A stretch of 64,000 nucleotides of DNA from Nostoc sp. PA-18-2419 (GTDB taxonomy: Bacteria > Cyanobacteriota > Cyanobacteriia > Cyanobacteriales > Nostocaceae). The notes below the pieces were generated by a model. It saw nothing but the letters and a program-made list of their open reading frames with translations. It ran no database searches and was not told the DNA's origin. Both the position numbers and the translations under genes were made by a program. Positions 17,978-27,037 of this stretch are shown piece after piece. Within the stretch, counting starts at the first letter, position 1. Every line of letters begins with the position of its first letter. The stretch is from NCBI RefSeq assembly GCF_005869855.1, contig NZ_SZNH01000005.1, positions 173,979-237,978 of the forward strand, read 5' to 3'.

Positions 17978-18844
17978 TTACTTTTGCACCAAACCCACCT
18001 GTTTTCCAATTAATCCTAGAAATCCTGTTCCAAAATGCTGAATTTCCAAAAAACTTGCTTGTTCTGGTGAGGTTTTGTAAATTCGGAATGTTTTCATAAT
18101 TCCCAAACTAGCAGCACTTTCTAGAGGTCCAACAAAGCTTGTATCTCGGTCAATAAAATAAGGTTTATTAGCCCATATAGCCATCTGATTTGCATTTAAA
18201 AAATAACAGCCTGCATGAGGATTCAGTGCACGATGCAAGATAATTGGTGTATTCATAATTGTACCCTTGAGTTCTTGTTGCTCTTGTACATTTTGAAACG
18301 GAGCAGTTACTCGCAAAGCCAAATCTCCATCAATGTAAGCTTTATGAACTAAACCATGAGGTGAGATTTCATAACGATTTGGCTGGAGCAAGTTTGAGTC
18401 ACCTGCTTGTTGGGTAAACCAGCTTAATTTGATAAAAAACCAAGGGTCATGAATGATTAAATCATCTTCTAGAAAGCAGTAGTAATCATATTGACCAAGA
18501 CAACTTTGCAGAACAACTTGGCATTCAAATCCTAAGAGCATAGGTTCTACATTAGTAGAATGATGCCTATATAAATGGGATGGTACAGAAAGCTGATTCA
18601 AAAGATGATTATTTTGGGCTGTACAAATAACAATATCTAATTTGTGAGATAGGGGTTGATTAGCAGGAAAAGCTAATCGCTGAGCAATATTAATAATACT
18701 TTGAGATTTACCAAATAATTGGTGCAAAGTAGCAAGACTTTCACTTAAAGCTTGAAAGCGGGGTTGTGGATCTTTGCGTTGGGAAGCATGACGAGCTTCA
18801 TTACTAAATTTAAAAAAGTGAGCAATGGTAATAAGAATTCGCAT
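17978..18844 (-). CDS. Putative glycosyltransferase-like protein with EDD motif
   Basis: 288 residues, no membrane helix or signal peptide. The centre reads HKLDIVICTAQNNHLLNQL, then LQSCLGQYDYYCFLEDDLII at about 112-131, then HDPWFF. A hydrophobic strand ending in EDD followed by a Phe/Trp-rich helix is how GT-A enzymes bind metal and nucleotide sugar, so I infer a glycosyltransferase fold. Later features are HAGCYFLNANQMAIW and FVGPLESAASLGIMKTF. I do not recognise a named family. It is followed 145 bp upstream by a GT4 gene in the same direction, and the pair sits beside the glycan operon, which supports a role in surface-polysaccharide synthesis. A different function of an EDD-containing protein cannot be ruled out. 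Confidence 0.6.
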   Translation of the reverse strand: MRILITIAHFFKFSNEARHASQRKDPQPRFQALSESLATLHQLFGKSQSIINIAQRLAFPANQPLSHKLDIVICTAQNNHLLNQLSVPSHLYRHHSTNVEPMLLGFECQVVLQSCLGQYDYYCFLEDDLIIHDPWFFIKLSWFTQQAGDSNLLQPNRYEISPHGLVHKAYIDGDLALRVTAPFQNVQEQQELKGTIMNTPIILHRALNPHAGCYFLNANQMAIWANKPYFIDRDTSFVGPLESAASLGIMKTFRIYKTSPEQASFLEIQHFGTGFLGLIGKQVGLVQK

Positions 18845-18889
18845 TTTAAATATTAGTTTTTTTAGCTATTTGTCATTGGTCACTTGTGC

Positions 18890-18945
18890 TGAGCGTACTC
18901 CCACGGAGAAGCAAGCTACGTGTAGCCTCTCGTAGAGAAGCATTG
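18890..18945 (+). repeat. Dispersed cyanobacterial repeat, copy 1
   Basis: The block with GAGCGTACTCCCACGGAG, AAGCAAGCTACG and TCTCGTAGAGAAG lies between two glycan genes. A second copy in the same orientation, with GAGCGTACCCCCGCTC, AAGCAAGCTACG and TCTCGTAGAGAAG, lies at 39315-39370. Its inner CTACGTGTAG and CTCTCGTAGAGAAG parts can fold. Such elements are common in Nostocales spacers. Confidence 0.65.
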
Positions 18946-18988
18946 GTCATTTGTGAATGCTCAATAATCCATGCAACATTTTTAATGC

Positions 18989-20257
18989 CTAATTTCCGGC
19001 GAATCCTTTAGAAATTTTAGGAGTTTGGCGCTTTTTAATACTTTCAGAATTTTTAGTAGCGAAAATCCATTGCAAATGCTGTGGTAACAGTTTTGCCAGA
19101 TCGTAATGCTTGAGAATTGTTGCTCGCGCGTTGGCACGAATTGCATTCATTTCTTGAGGATAATTTAGAGCTTCTTCAACCCGATTAGCAATATTTTGAG
19201 GAGAAAAGAAATCTACCAGCAGTCCATTAACTCCATCTTGTACAACCTCTAACACTGGTGCAGTCTTGGAAGTTACTAGCACACATCCCACAGACATTGC
19301 TTCTAACATGGACCAGGATAAAACAAAAGGACGAGTTAAATAAATATGTGCAGAAGAAGCTTGTAGTACCTGAAGATATTCATGGTAAGGTAGGCTGTCT
19401 GTAAAGTGCAGCCTTGATAAATCTAAAGATAATTTTTCTAGCATTAATTGTTTATAAGTTTTGCCATCAGGGAGATTTTTTCCATAAGCAACTCTATCTT
19501 CTCCCACAACTACTACATGGCACTTAGGTCGCCGCTGTTGAATTAACGCTACAGCTTCCATAAACTGAGGAAAACCTCTGTAAGGTTCCATTCCTCGTCC
19601 CACATAAGTTACTAACTCTTCTACATGGGAAAGGTCGAGATTTATTCTCGGTAAAACTAATTTCGCACCTGGTTTAGGAGCAAAAAATTTTGTATCAACG
19701 CCATCATGACATACTGTGATTTTATCCTGAAATTCTTTAGGGAATTGTTGCCGCTGCCAATGAGTAGGAGAAAGTCCGCGATCGCAGCTGTATAAATCAG
19801 TTAAAATTGGTGCATTTTTCACGCGAATTCGACATATATCGTCAACATTTAATGGGTCTCTAGGATCAAAATCTGCATCAGAACCGCGAGCATGGTAAAA
19901 CCACTCGAAATAACACAACAATTCTGCTTTCGGAAACACATCTTTCATAAATAAAGTCGGCCCCCAACCAGAATGACCGTAAACGATATCAGGAACGAAA
20001 CCCTCAGCTTTTAATTTTTCTCCAATCCGATAAACAGCTTGACCAGTGAGTACAGCATTTTCCAGGCTGCGAACGTAGTGGTGGGTTTGGGGAGCAGCTT
20101 CACGAGAAGGAGTATAAATAGCTTTATAAACACCAGATATTTCTCCTTCTCGGCGATTTGTGCCAAAGACAACTTTGCAATTATTATCCTTACCCAAAAA
20201 TATTGCCAGATTGCGAAATTGCGCGGGAAAATTGGGATGTAAAAATAAAATCTGCAT
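18989..20257 (-). CDS. Glycosyltransferase family 4 (group 1) protein
   Basis: 422 residues with the two-Rossmann GT-B layout. The N-terminal half starts MQILFLHPNFPAQFRNLAIF, a signature of a cyanobacterial/alphaproteobacterial GT4 subgroup, and includes PDIVYGHSGWGPTLFMKDVF. The C-terminal half has VTYVGRGMEPYRGFPQFMEA, the donor-binding region LPYHEYLQVLQASSAHIYLT, and the nucleotide-sugar E-x7-E part in WSMLEAMSVGCVLVTSKTAPVLE. No signal or membrane helix, so it acts in the cytoplasm on a lipid-linked or soluble acceptor. The start ATG gives the canonical N terminus. It is transcribed with the EDD-motif gene towards the glycan operon. Donor and acceptor sugars are unknown. Confidence 0.9.
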   Translation of the reverse strand: MQILFLHPNFPAQFRNLAIFLGKDNNCKVVFGTNRREGEISGVYKAIYTPSREAAPQTHHYVRSLENAVLTGQAVYRIGEKLKAEGFVPDIVYGHSGWGPTLFMKDVFPKAELLCYFEWFYHARGSDADFDPRDPLNVDDICRIRVKNAPILTDLYSCDRGLSPTHWQRQQFPKEFQDKITVCHDGVDTKFFAPKPGAKLVLPRINLDLSHVEELVTYVGRGMEPYRGFPQFMEAVALIQQRRPKCHVVVVGEDRVAYGKNLPDGKTYKQLMLEKLSLDLSRLHFTDSLPYHEYLQVLQASSAHIYLTRPFVLSWSMLEAMSVGCVLVTSKTAPVLEVVQDGVNGLLVDFFSPQNIANRVEEALNYPQEMNAIRANARATILKHYDLAKLLPQHLQWIFATKNSESIKKRQTPKISKGFAGN

Positions 20258-20741
20258 GGAAATAATTTGAATTTTTTAATTTAAAATAAAGTATTAGTCA
20301 GAATTTACAATTGAAAATTTGTAATTATTTTAATCTAATAGTATCTAGCAATTATATTTGATTTACGAAAATTAAAACTAATATATTTCTCAAGTCTTAA
20401 ATAATTTAGGTATATTTTCTCTTGTTAAAAATTAATTATAGCTATTTTGATTTATTATAATTTCTCTCAAGTCTTCAAAGATTCTAACTGCTAAATTGTC
20501 ACAAAGTTTTTTATATTATTAATATAATTGACAACATTTTTTTATAATTAAATATTAGTTTACTTAAATTATTATTGAATACCCATACTAAATTATGTTC
20601 ATAAATAGTATTTAGAAATGAAGTACATCTCCTTAATCCCCCTCATCGAATGCAATTTGGTATCAGTACTCGCAACCAAGTGCTATTTTAGCGAACTGAT
20701 ACCCGAAAATGCGAAAATAATTACAAATTTGGGTGATGACC
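20258..20741. other. Spacer with a hairpin before the DUF429 gene
   Basis: AT-rich spacer between divergently oriented genes. The only structure seen is GGTATCAG at 20659-20666 pairing with CTGATACC at 20696-20703, about 40 bp before the DUF429 start; it could be a leader stem or an operator. Nothing else is recognisable. Confidence 0.45.
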
Positions 20742-21473
20742 ATGAAATTTATTGGTATTGATTTAGGTTGGAAATCGCAACCAAGTGGACTTTGCTACTT
20801 AAAATGGATAAATGGACAATTGCAACTACTCGATTTAGACCGCAAAGAAGCTATTGCAGATATCCTGAAGTGGATTGATGAGTGCGTTCAACCAGAGGAA
20901 CCAGCTATTATTGCTGTAGATGCACCTACCCTCATACCCAACGAGGGTGGAAGTCGCCTTCCAGACAAACTCACTCACAAATACTTTGGTAAATATCACG
21001 CCGGATGCTACCCAGCTAATAAAAACCTACCCTTCGCCGATCGCACTATCAATTTTGGTTTAGAATTAGAATCTCGCAGCTATGTACACGCACCCACCAT
21101 CGAACCGCAAAAACTTGGCAGATATCAAATAGAAGTCTTTCCCCATCCAGCAATTGTTCATCTATTTAACTTAGAACGCATCCTCAAATACAAAAAAGGA
21201 CGCCTCAGCCAACGTCGCTTAGAATTAATCAAACTTCAAAATTATCTTCTCAATATCCTCCCCTCTCTTTCTCCTGCTGTGCGTCTGGGCGATTCATTTT
21301 TTTTGGAAATTCCAACCACAGGCGCAGCCCTGAAAGCAACTGAAGATAAACTAGATGGTCTAATTTGCGCTTACGTTGCTGCATACTGGTGGTATTGGGG
21401 AGAACAACATAATTTGGTACTTGGCGATCGCACTACTGGCTATATTGTGATTCCTCAAAGGATTTTAGCTTAA
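20742..21473 (+). CDS. DUF429 family protein (RNase H-like fold, predicted nuclease)
   Basis: 243 residues starting MKFIGIDLGWKSQPSGLCYL. The IGIDxGW start, the strand ending in IIAVDAPTLIPN near residue 70, and a late acidic ATEDKLDGLICAYVAAYWW are the three acidic positions of the DUF429 family, thought on structural grounds to be an RNase H-like nuclease. The middle motif KYFGKYHAGCYPANK and FPHPAIVHLFNLERILKYKK are typical of cyanobacterial members. ATG 20742 is favoured because GGTGATG lies before it; two in-frame starts (GTG 20733, ATG 20736) are possible. Its true substrate is unknown. It is not clearly operon-linked to its neighbours. Confidence 0.85.
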   Translation: MKFIGIDLGWKSQPSGLCYLKWINGQLQLLDLDRKEAIADILKWIDECVQPEEPAIIAVDAPTLIPNEGGSRLPDKLTHKYFGKYHAGCYPANKNLPFADRTINFGLELESRSYVHAPTIEPQKLGRYQIEVFPHPAIVHLFNLERILKYKKGRLSQRRLELIKLQNYLLNILPSLSPAVRLGDSFFLEIPTTGAALKATEDKLDGLICAYVAAYWWYWGEQHNLVLGDRTTGYIVIPQRILA

Positions 21474-21598
21474 AATGGGCGTTGCAGAAATTGGAATTTT
21501 ATTTCACCCAGAGGCAACAGAGTCCGCACAACAGAAGTGTTAGATTATTAGGTAATAAAGCCGTAAACCTACTCTCCAGTTCTTTTTACCGAGGTTTT

Positions 21599-22073
21599 AT
21601 GCAAGGAGTTAATTCTAATTTGAGTTTAAAAGAGCTTTATGAAATTGATGAGCATCTGTGGTTAGAGGAAACAATAAAATTATTGAAAGCTAATCATTTA
21701 GAAGAATTAGATTTAGAAAATTTAATTGAGGAATTAGAAAATTTGGGTCGGAGAGACAAAGCCAGGGTTAATAGTTTACTATAATAACTGATTAGACATC
21801 TTTTATTATTGCAATATTGGACGGAAGAATCTCAATATAATTCTGGAAATTTGAGAGCAGAAATTAGAAGTTTTAGGACTGAATTAAAACGTAATTTGAC
21901 AACGAATATATATCAATTTTTAGAAAAAGAATTACCATCAATTTATGATGATGCTTTAGGATATGTTATTGAGAAAACTGAAGGCAAACTAAATGATTTA
22001 CCTCAATCTTGCACTTAATACCTTAGAACAGCTATTAGATATTAATTATCTACCTAAAATTTATGTAGAATAA
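21599..22073 (+). pseudogene. DUF29 family gene, inactivated by tandem stops and a frameshift
   Basis: The frame from ATG 21599 (GAGG four bases upstream) reads the DUF29 start LKELYEIDEHLWLEETIKLL and LEELDLENLIEELENLGRRD, reaches RVNSLL, then meets TAATAA at 21782-21787. In the same frame it resumes at once as LIRHLLLLQYWTEESQYN through LEKELPSIYDDALGYVIEKT to LPQSCT, then TAA. A +1 shift near 22010 restores LNTLEQLLDINYLPKIYVE, the expected C terminus, ending at 22073. DUF29 proteins are about 150 residues with exactly this order, so nearly all of the gene is present but broken in two places. The two stops could derive from adjacent CAA (Gln) codons by C-to-T changes. DUF29 genes are numerous in cyanobacteria and their function is unknown. 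Confidence 0.85.
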
Positions 22074-22215
22074 CAGACGAGACGCTTAGCTTTTTGTTTA
22101 AAAAGCTAATTTTTGCGATTGTCCCAGTTAAATCGTATTTTTTGCTCAACAATTTCTGATATTTTACTAATGATTATACTGCAAGAGACATCCTCCCAGG
22201 ATTTACTTTAATAAA

Positions 22216-22243
22216 AGGCGTTGCTATTAAATCAGCAACGCCT
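22216..22243 (-). terminator. Intrinsic terminator of the glycogen phosphorylase gene
   Basis: AGGCGTTGCT and AGCAACGCCT form a perfect 10-bp stem with an 8-base loop. On the minus strand it is followed by TTTTATT, about 30 bases after the phosphorylase stop. Confidence 0.8.
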
Positions 22244-22275
22244 AATTTTGAGTATTCAAAAATTATTTATTAGTC

Positions 22276-24840
22276 TTACTCTGCCCAAGCAATCAACCTT
22301 GGCTCATAGGGATTAGCCAGGTGTTCATTTTTTGGCAATACCCGTAAAGACAAGCCTTGCAAACCAGAGTGAGTGTAGGTAATATTAGCCGTGTAACTAC
22401 TCAATCCTTGGCTATCTTCACCTTGGTAATCCATTACCACTGGTACGGCGTTGACAATATCACCATTGGCATCGATCGCACCTTGATATAACTCTACCTG
22501 CACATCATTATTAACCAAAGTTGCCAAGTCAACTTTAGCTTTCACCGCGACAGTTTGGTTAACTTCAATATCCGCAGGTGTGGATACATCGATATCTTTG
22601 ATTTTGATGTTGAACCAGTGTTCGCCAAGTTTTGCTTTCCAAGCGGCTAGTTCTTTGGCTGGGGCATAGTTATCAACTGTTAGGGTATGATAGCGATCGC
22701 TAGCTGGAAAATAAGCCCTAAGAGCATATTCTCCTACCATCCGGGCTGTATTAAAGAATGGACAATTCAAGCGAATTGCATCTTTCATTTTGGCAACCCA
22801 CGGACGCGGTAAGCCATCACTATCACGATGTTCATAAAATAGCGGTACAACTTCCTTCTCTAGCAAATCGTAGAGGGCGTTTGCTTCTACTTCATCTTGA
22901 TAGTTAGGATCGTCGTAATTTTCTCCATGTCCAATTGCCCAGCCTGTGCGGACGTAATCGGCTTCATCCCACCAACCATCTAGGACACTTAAATTCGGCA
23001 ATCCATTCATTGAGGCTTTCATGCCACTAGTACCAGAGGCTTCTCGCGGACGACGCGGTGTATTTAACCAGATATCACAACCTGCTACCATCAACCGGGA
23101 GATGTGAATGTCGTAATTGGGAACAAACACTACTTGCTTTTCTAGATGCTGTTCGCGGATGAAGTGATTGATGTCGCGGATTAGTTCTTTACCAGGAATA
23201 TCTTTAGGATGTGCTTTCCCAGCAATCACAAATTGCACTTTTCGGTCTTTATTGGTTAATAAAATCTGCTTGATGCGTTCTACATCGCGCATCCAAAGCG
23301 TAGCACGTTTGTAGGTGGCAAAGCGACGAGCAAAGCCAATGGTGAAAGCGTAAGGATCTAAAACTTCTTGGGCTTGAACAATTTCTGAGGGCGAAGCGCC
23401 GCGATCGCGTAAATGCTTCACCAAATGATCCCGCACGAACAATATCATGTCTAGCCGACAGCGTTCGTGATTCCGCCACAATTCTTCATCGGGTATGGCG
23501 TCCATCCGCTCCCACAGTGGGCTATCTACTGGTGCTGATGACCAATTCGGCCCCAGGTAGCGATCGTATAACTCTTGAGTTGATTTAGCAACACAACTGC
23601 GAGCGTGAACACCGTTGGTAATGGCAGCAATTGGCACTTCCTCCACTGGCACTTTCTTCCACAAGCCTTGGAACATCTGCCGCGATACTACACCGTGTAG
23701 TTGTGCTACACCGTTAGAAAATGTTGCCATTTTTAACGCCAGCACTGCCATACTGAAAGGGCCAGATAAATCGCCTGTATTTTCGCGTCCCAATCCTAAA
23801 AATTGTTCTTTGGGCAAGCCAAAGATTTCTGCATAGTAACCCAAGTAGTACAAAACTTTGTCGGGAGCAAACAAGTCAATCCCTGCTGGTACTGGCGTGT
23901 GAGTGGTAAAGATATTGCTGGAAGCCACTACTTGTTTGGCTTGGGCATAATCCAATCCTTCTTCTTGAATCAGCAGTCGGATACGTTCTAGGGCAGAGAA
24001 GGCGGCGTGACCTTCGTTCATGTGATACGCGGTTACTTTCAACCCCAGGGCTTTGAGCATTTGCACACCACCGATCCCCAGCATAATTTCCTGGTGGATA
24101 CGCATATCGATATCACCGCCATAGAGTTGGTCAGTGATGTCGTGGTCGTAAACGTTGTTGGGTTCAATGTTGGTGTCTAGCAGATATAAAGGCACCATTC
24201 CCACTTGTACGCGCCAAACTCTGGCGTACACCTTGCGCCCTGGATAGTCTACTGCAATTCGCAGTTCTGAACCATCTGGATTGCGTTCTGGGTGCAAGGG
24301 CATATTGTAAAAATCGTTGATGGGGTAGCGTTCTTGCTGCCAACCATCAGCATTGAGATACTGGGCAAAGTAACCTTGCTGGTAGAGTAAACCTACACCT
24401 ACAAGTGGTAGCCCCAAATCACTGGCTGATTTCAGGTGATCCCCCGCCAGAACGCCCAAGCCTCCAGAATAAACGGGCAAACAATCTACAAGTCCAAATT
24501 CCGCCGAAAAATAGGCGTAACATTCTTTTGGCTGATGTTCGCGTTGTTTTTGATACCAAGTGCGCTCTTGGAAATAATCTTCTAATTGACGGTTAGCTCG
24601 ATCCATTTGCGCTAGGAAGCCTTCATCTTCGACAACTTCCAAAAGCCGCGCTTGAGAAATAGTACCCAGCATCAACACCGGGTTATGATGGCTAGACTCC
24701 CACAGGTCAGAATCTAAGCGACGAAATAAATCTTTAGTCTCAACGTTCCAATCCCAGTGCAAGTTGTATGCCAGCCGCCGCAGCGATTCGAGTCGCGGCG
24801 GTAGTGAAGGAGAAACGTTGAATGTGCGAATTGGCTGCAT
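22276..24840 (-). CDS. glgP: Alpha-glucan (glycogen) phosphorylase
   Basis: About 854 residues. Releases glucose-1-phosphate from glycogen using pyridoxal phosphate. The N-terminal DUF3417 segment (RLESLRRLAYNLHWDWNVET) marks the short-type alpha-glucan phosphorylases. It is followed by CYAYFSAEFGLVDCLPVYSG, LAGDHLKSASDLGLPLVGVG, TAYHMNEGHAAFSALERIRL, and the PLP region TPRRPREASGTSGMKASMNG with its binding Lys. A C-terminal beta domain of roughly 120 residues (FNIKIKDIDVSTPADIEVN) follows. Start: the frame opens at a TTG (24858), but the family begins MQPIRTFNVSPSLPPRLESL, so ATG 24840 is chosen. Monocistronic, with its own terminator downstream. Cyanobacteria usually keep two such enzymes; which one this is cannot be told. 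Confidence 0.95.
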   Translation of the reverse strand: MQPIRTFNVSPSLPPRLESLRRLAYNLHWDWNVETKDLFRRLDSDLWESSHHNPVLMLGTISQARLLEVVEDEGFLAQMDRANRQLEDYFQERTWYQKQREHQPKECYAYFSAEFGLVDCLPVYSGGLGVLAGDHLKSASDLGLPLVGVGLLYQQGYFAQYLNADGWQQERYPINDFYNMPLHPERNPDGSELRIAVDYPGRKVYARVWRVQVGMVPLYLLDTNIEPNNVYDHDITDQLYGGDIDMRIHQEIMLGIGGVQMLKALGLKVTAYHMNEGHAAFSALERIRLLIQEEGLDYAQAKQVVASSNIFTTHTPVPAGIDLFAPDKVLYYLGYYAEIFGLPKEQFLGLGRENTGDLSGPFSMAVLALKMATFSNGVAQLHGVVSRQMFQGLWKKVPVEEVPIAAITNGVHARSCVAKSTQELYDRYLGPNWSSAPVDSPLWERMDAIPDEELWRNHERCRLDMILFVRDHLVKHLRDRGASPSEIVQAQEVLDPYAFTIGFARRFATYKRATLWMRDVERIKQILLTNKDRKVQFVIAGKAHPKDIPGKELIRDINHFIREQHLEKQVVFVPNYDIHISRLMVAGCDIWLNTPRRPREASGTSGMKASMNGLPNLSVLDGWWDEADYVRTGWAIGHGENYDDPNYQDEVEANALYDLLEKEVVPLFYEHRDSDGLPRPWVAKMKDAIRLNCPFFNTARMVGEYALRAYFPASDRYHTLTVDNYAPAKELAAWKAKLGEHWFNIKIKDIDVSTPADIEVNQTVAVKAKVDLATLVNNDVQVELYQGAIDANGDIVNAVPVVMDYQGEDSQGLSSYTANITYTHSGLQGLSLRVLPKNEHLANPYEPRLIAWAE

Positions 24841-25414
24841 AGGTTGGCAAAACTCCAAGTTTAGCTATGGTTATTGTTTACTTTATTTACCAATGTTGCC
24901 AATTCTTTATAGTGTAGTTTGTGAAAAAGCGATGACTTTGGTAAGCATTGAAAATTTTCTTAACCTCGTTGGTACAGTTGACGCCAAGGTATTTTTTATT
25001 CTATGCGTTACGATAAGCCATGTACTTGGTATATTAAAATTTAATCATTTACTGGGATGTATTCTGGAAAATAATTTAGTTTTGAATAAATTATTTAGCT
25101 TTTTTTTAGTATTCATTCAGGGGATCAATTCCCGCGCCTTTGCTGAGGCTAAATATTTATTATAGCCTGGGAAATTTTTAATTATTTTTTAATAAATTCG
25201 TGCTGCTCTAGAGTCGCGATGATGAATAGATTAAGGTTAACCTATAGTTTATGCAATCGCACGAGATTATCTCAACCAGCCGGAAACCATCGCTGACGAA
25301 AATTACAGGAAATAGTTAGCTAGAAAAAGCGATGTCTACAACGGGCTACGCCCACACAAATTCCTTGGTATCAAACATTGATACTACAACCATAAAACAA
25401 CTTAATATATTATT
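24841..25414. other. Spacer between glgP and a small hypothetical gene
   Basis: Promoter region of glgP on its left. The rest is AT-rich with no supported gene. A stop-bounded frame at 25241-25315 reads PIVYAIARDYLNQPETIADE and might be a coding fossil. ACGGGCTACGCCCAC at 25339-25353 resembles parts of dispersed repeats. Confidence 0.45.
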
Positions 25415-25738
25415 TTATGCACCTAATGAAGGCTGATCCTTAGTATTTTTTGACATCGAGAGAGCTACAGCTGCTGCATAAGCAATCTCCGCTGCCATTT
25501 GATAAGCAAGTTTAATGCTTGATGAAGCGTCCTTAGTTTTTGCAGGAGGGGAAACTTTTTGACGGCGGGATTCTTGCTTGACATCACCCGCAACAACCGC
25601 TCGCTGTAATAAAATCCATGCATCTAGATCTTCGGAATCATAGTCACTTTGAATCAGCGATCGTATTTTGTCTTCAGCTACAATACTCAGATAACCAGTG
25701 GCAAGAGCTTCTTCTACAATTTCTTTAATTAAAGCCAT
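25415..25738 (-). CDS. Small conserved-looking hypothetical protein
   Basis: 107 residues from ATG 25738. The N-terminal half is acidic and helical (MALIKEIVEEALATGYLSIV, then KIRSLIQSDYDSEDLDAWIL, then LQRAVVAGDVKQES). A basic Lys/Arg linker (RRQKVSPPAKTKD) follows, then an Ala-rich helix (SIKLAYQMAAEIAYAAAVAL) that is amphipathic rather than clearly transmembrane. Natural codon and residue composition and a proper ATG argue for a real gene. I recognise no family, although similar short proteins with an EDLDAW-type segment seem to occur in filamentous cyanobacteria. It has no operon partner. A hairpin (ATCACCC/GGGTGAT, 25872-25902) lies upstream in its leader region. No function is proposed. 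Confidence 0.65.
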   Translation of the reverse strand: MALIKEIVEEALATGYLSIVAEDKIRSLIQSDYDSEDLDAWILLQRAVVAGDVKQESRRQKVSPPAKTKDASSSIKLAYQMAAEIAYAAAVALSMSKNTKDQPSLGA

Positions 25739-27037
25739 AGTTTAAACCAAGTGTGTGAGTTAAATACGATACCTCAGCCTGGGCATTGCTTCTTGCTTTG
25801 TCAACTTTGACCCGAAACTGAGATCCGTTTTAGCTTTGAATAAAATTTATAACAAGCAATAGCAAGCACGCATCACCCGCTTGGTTCACCCAAATGGGTG
25901 ATTTACAAATTTGAAGACATAAGTAATAGGGAAGAAGATAATTTTTAGATTTTTACTTTTATCAAAAAGAGGGTGTAATTAAGTATAGTAGATATCATTC
26001 TGAATTTAACATCCAATCAGAAATCTGTTTGGGGATAAGTAACGGTATAAATATCGACACCAAACGGAGAAAGTGATATTGAGTATTGGAAAAACAGGGA
26101 ATAAGTGATTAATTCTTCTGTTTCATCTCCCCATTGCTTAAGTAGCGATCGCTTCCGTCAAAAAATTAGCTGCTTTTCATCATTTTCATCAGTAAATAGC
26201 CTAGAAAACAACTAATTTAATAAGATTGCTCCACTAAAAATAAAATGTGTTATCGTTAAAAACAATTCTGATTAAAAGCCATTCATCTGATTACAAAGGT
26301 GAATTTGTTAGTCCGTAAATCATCCGTGTGCAACATGATTGGAGCAGCATACCCTAGAAATTCGTTGCCAGAAAGCCGTCATAGCAGTCGGGGAAGCGCT
26401 TACTTGTTTGCACCGATGGTTAACTTCAATGTGATGGCTGATGTGGGAGATAATCCACCTTAATTAAATTGGATTTTATTCGGGTATAAGTGCCAATCAA
26501 AATCCAACAATAATCACATAATCCTGCTAGACAGAAATTGTCTCTATTTTTTGAGAGAGTCTAGTTAAATGTATTTTTGTTGCAAGATAGCTTGTAGGAC
26601 TGAGTTGTTTTAAAACACTAAAACGTCTGCCAATAAGTAGCTTTTGGATAAATGACTCTATCAATAGTCGCGTCAGCAAGCTTTTCAAATTTCCTGATAA
26701 CCAAAAAAGTAGCCTATCTTAACTAGCAAATATTTCCATTAGACAATTTAATTATCTAAGCTTTGACTCTGCAATGCACTGATATTGTTTTGTTTCTTCA
26801 CTCTCGTGAAAAACAAGCAAAATTGTTACATAAGATTGATATATAAGCTTATAGTAACTAACATGATTTTGCATATCGTTTGAGTGACTCTACACACTTA
26901 AGTAAAAGAATTGCTCATAGAGTCAAATCCAGACTCTGGTTTTTTCAAATTGAAAAACCATCTAAAAAATCTGGGAAAATATTAAGTAATACCTAAATAA
27001 AAGGTATTAATACATACTAATTTCCTAGCATGAGCAG
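25739..27037. other. 1.3-kb spacer with hairpin and one possible small ORF
   Basis: Mostly AT-rich. Contains the hairpin ATCACCC (25872-25878) with GGGTGAT (25896-25902), and a possible 54-codon ORF at 26299-26463 listed separately. The stretch 26470-27037 shows nothing recognisable apart from the upstream region of the acyltransferase gene. Confidence 0.45.
26299..26463 (+). CDS. Possible small protein of 54 residues (doubtful)
   Basis: A GTG-started frame reads VNLLVRKSSVCNMIGAAYPR, then NSLPESRHSSRGSAYLFAPM, then VNFNVMADVGDNPP and TAA. Its composition looks protein-like in a region otherwise full of stops, and it is too short for standard ORF cut-offs. There is an AAAGG directly before GTG but no properly spaced ribosome site; ATG 26335 is an alternative start. 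I do not recognise it. It could be a real small gene, a fossil, or chance. Confidence 0.25.
   Translation: MNLLVRKSSVCNMIGAAYPRNSLPESRHSSRGSAYLFAPMVNFNVMADVGDNPP

Noticed and set aside
24764-25165. 133-codon plus-strand frame at the glgP start
   Set aside because: Half lies antisense to glgP and the rest in its promoter; no motif and no ribosome site.
25241-25315. Stop-bounded frame PIVYAIARDYLNQPETIADE, reminiscent of an adenylation-domain piece
   Set aside because: Very short, no start, no neighbouring NRPS sequence.
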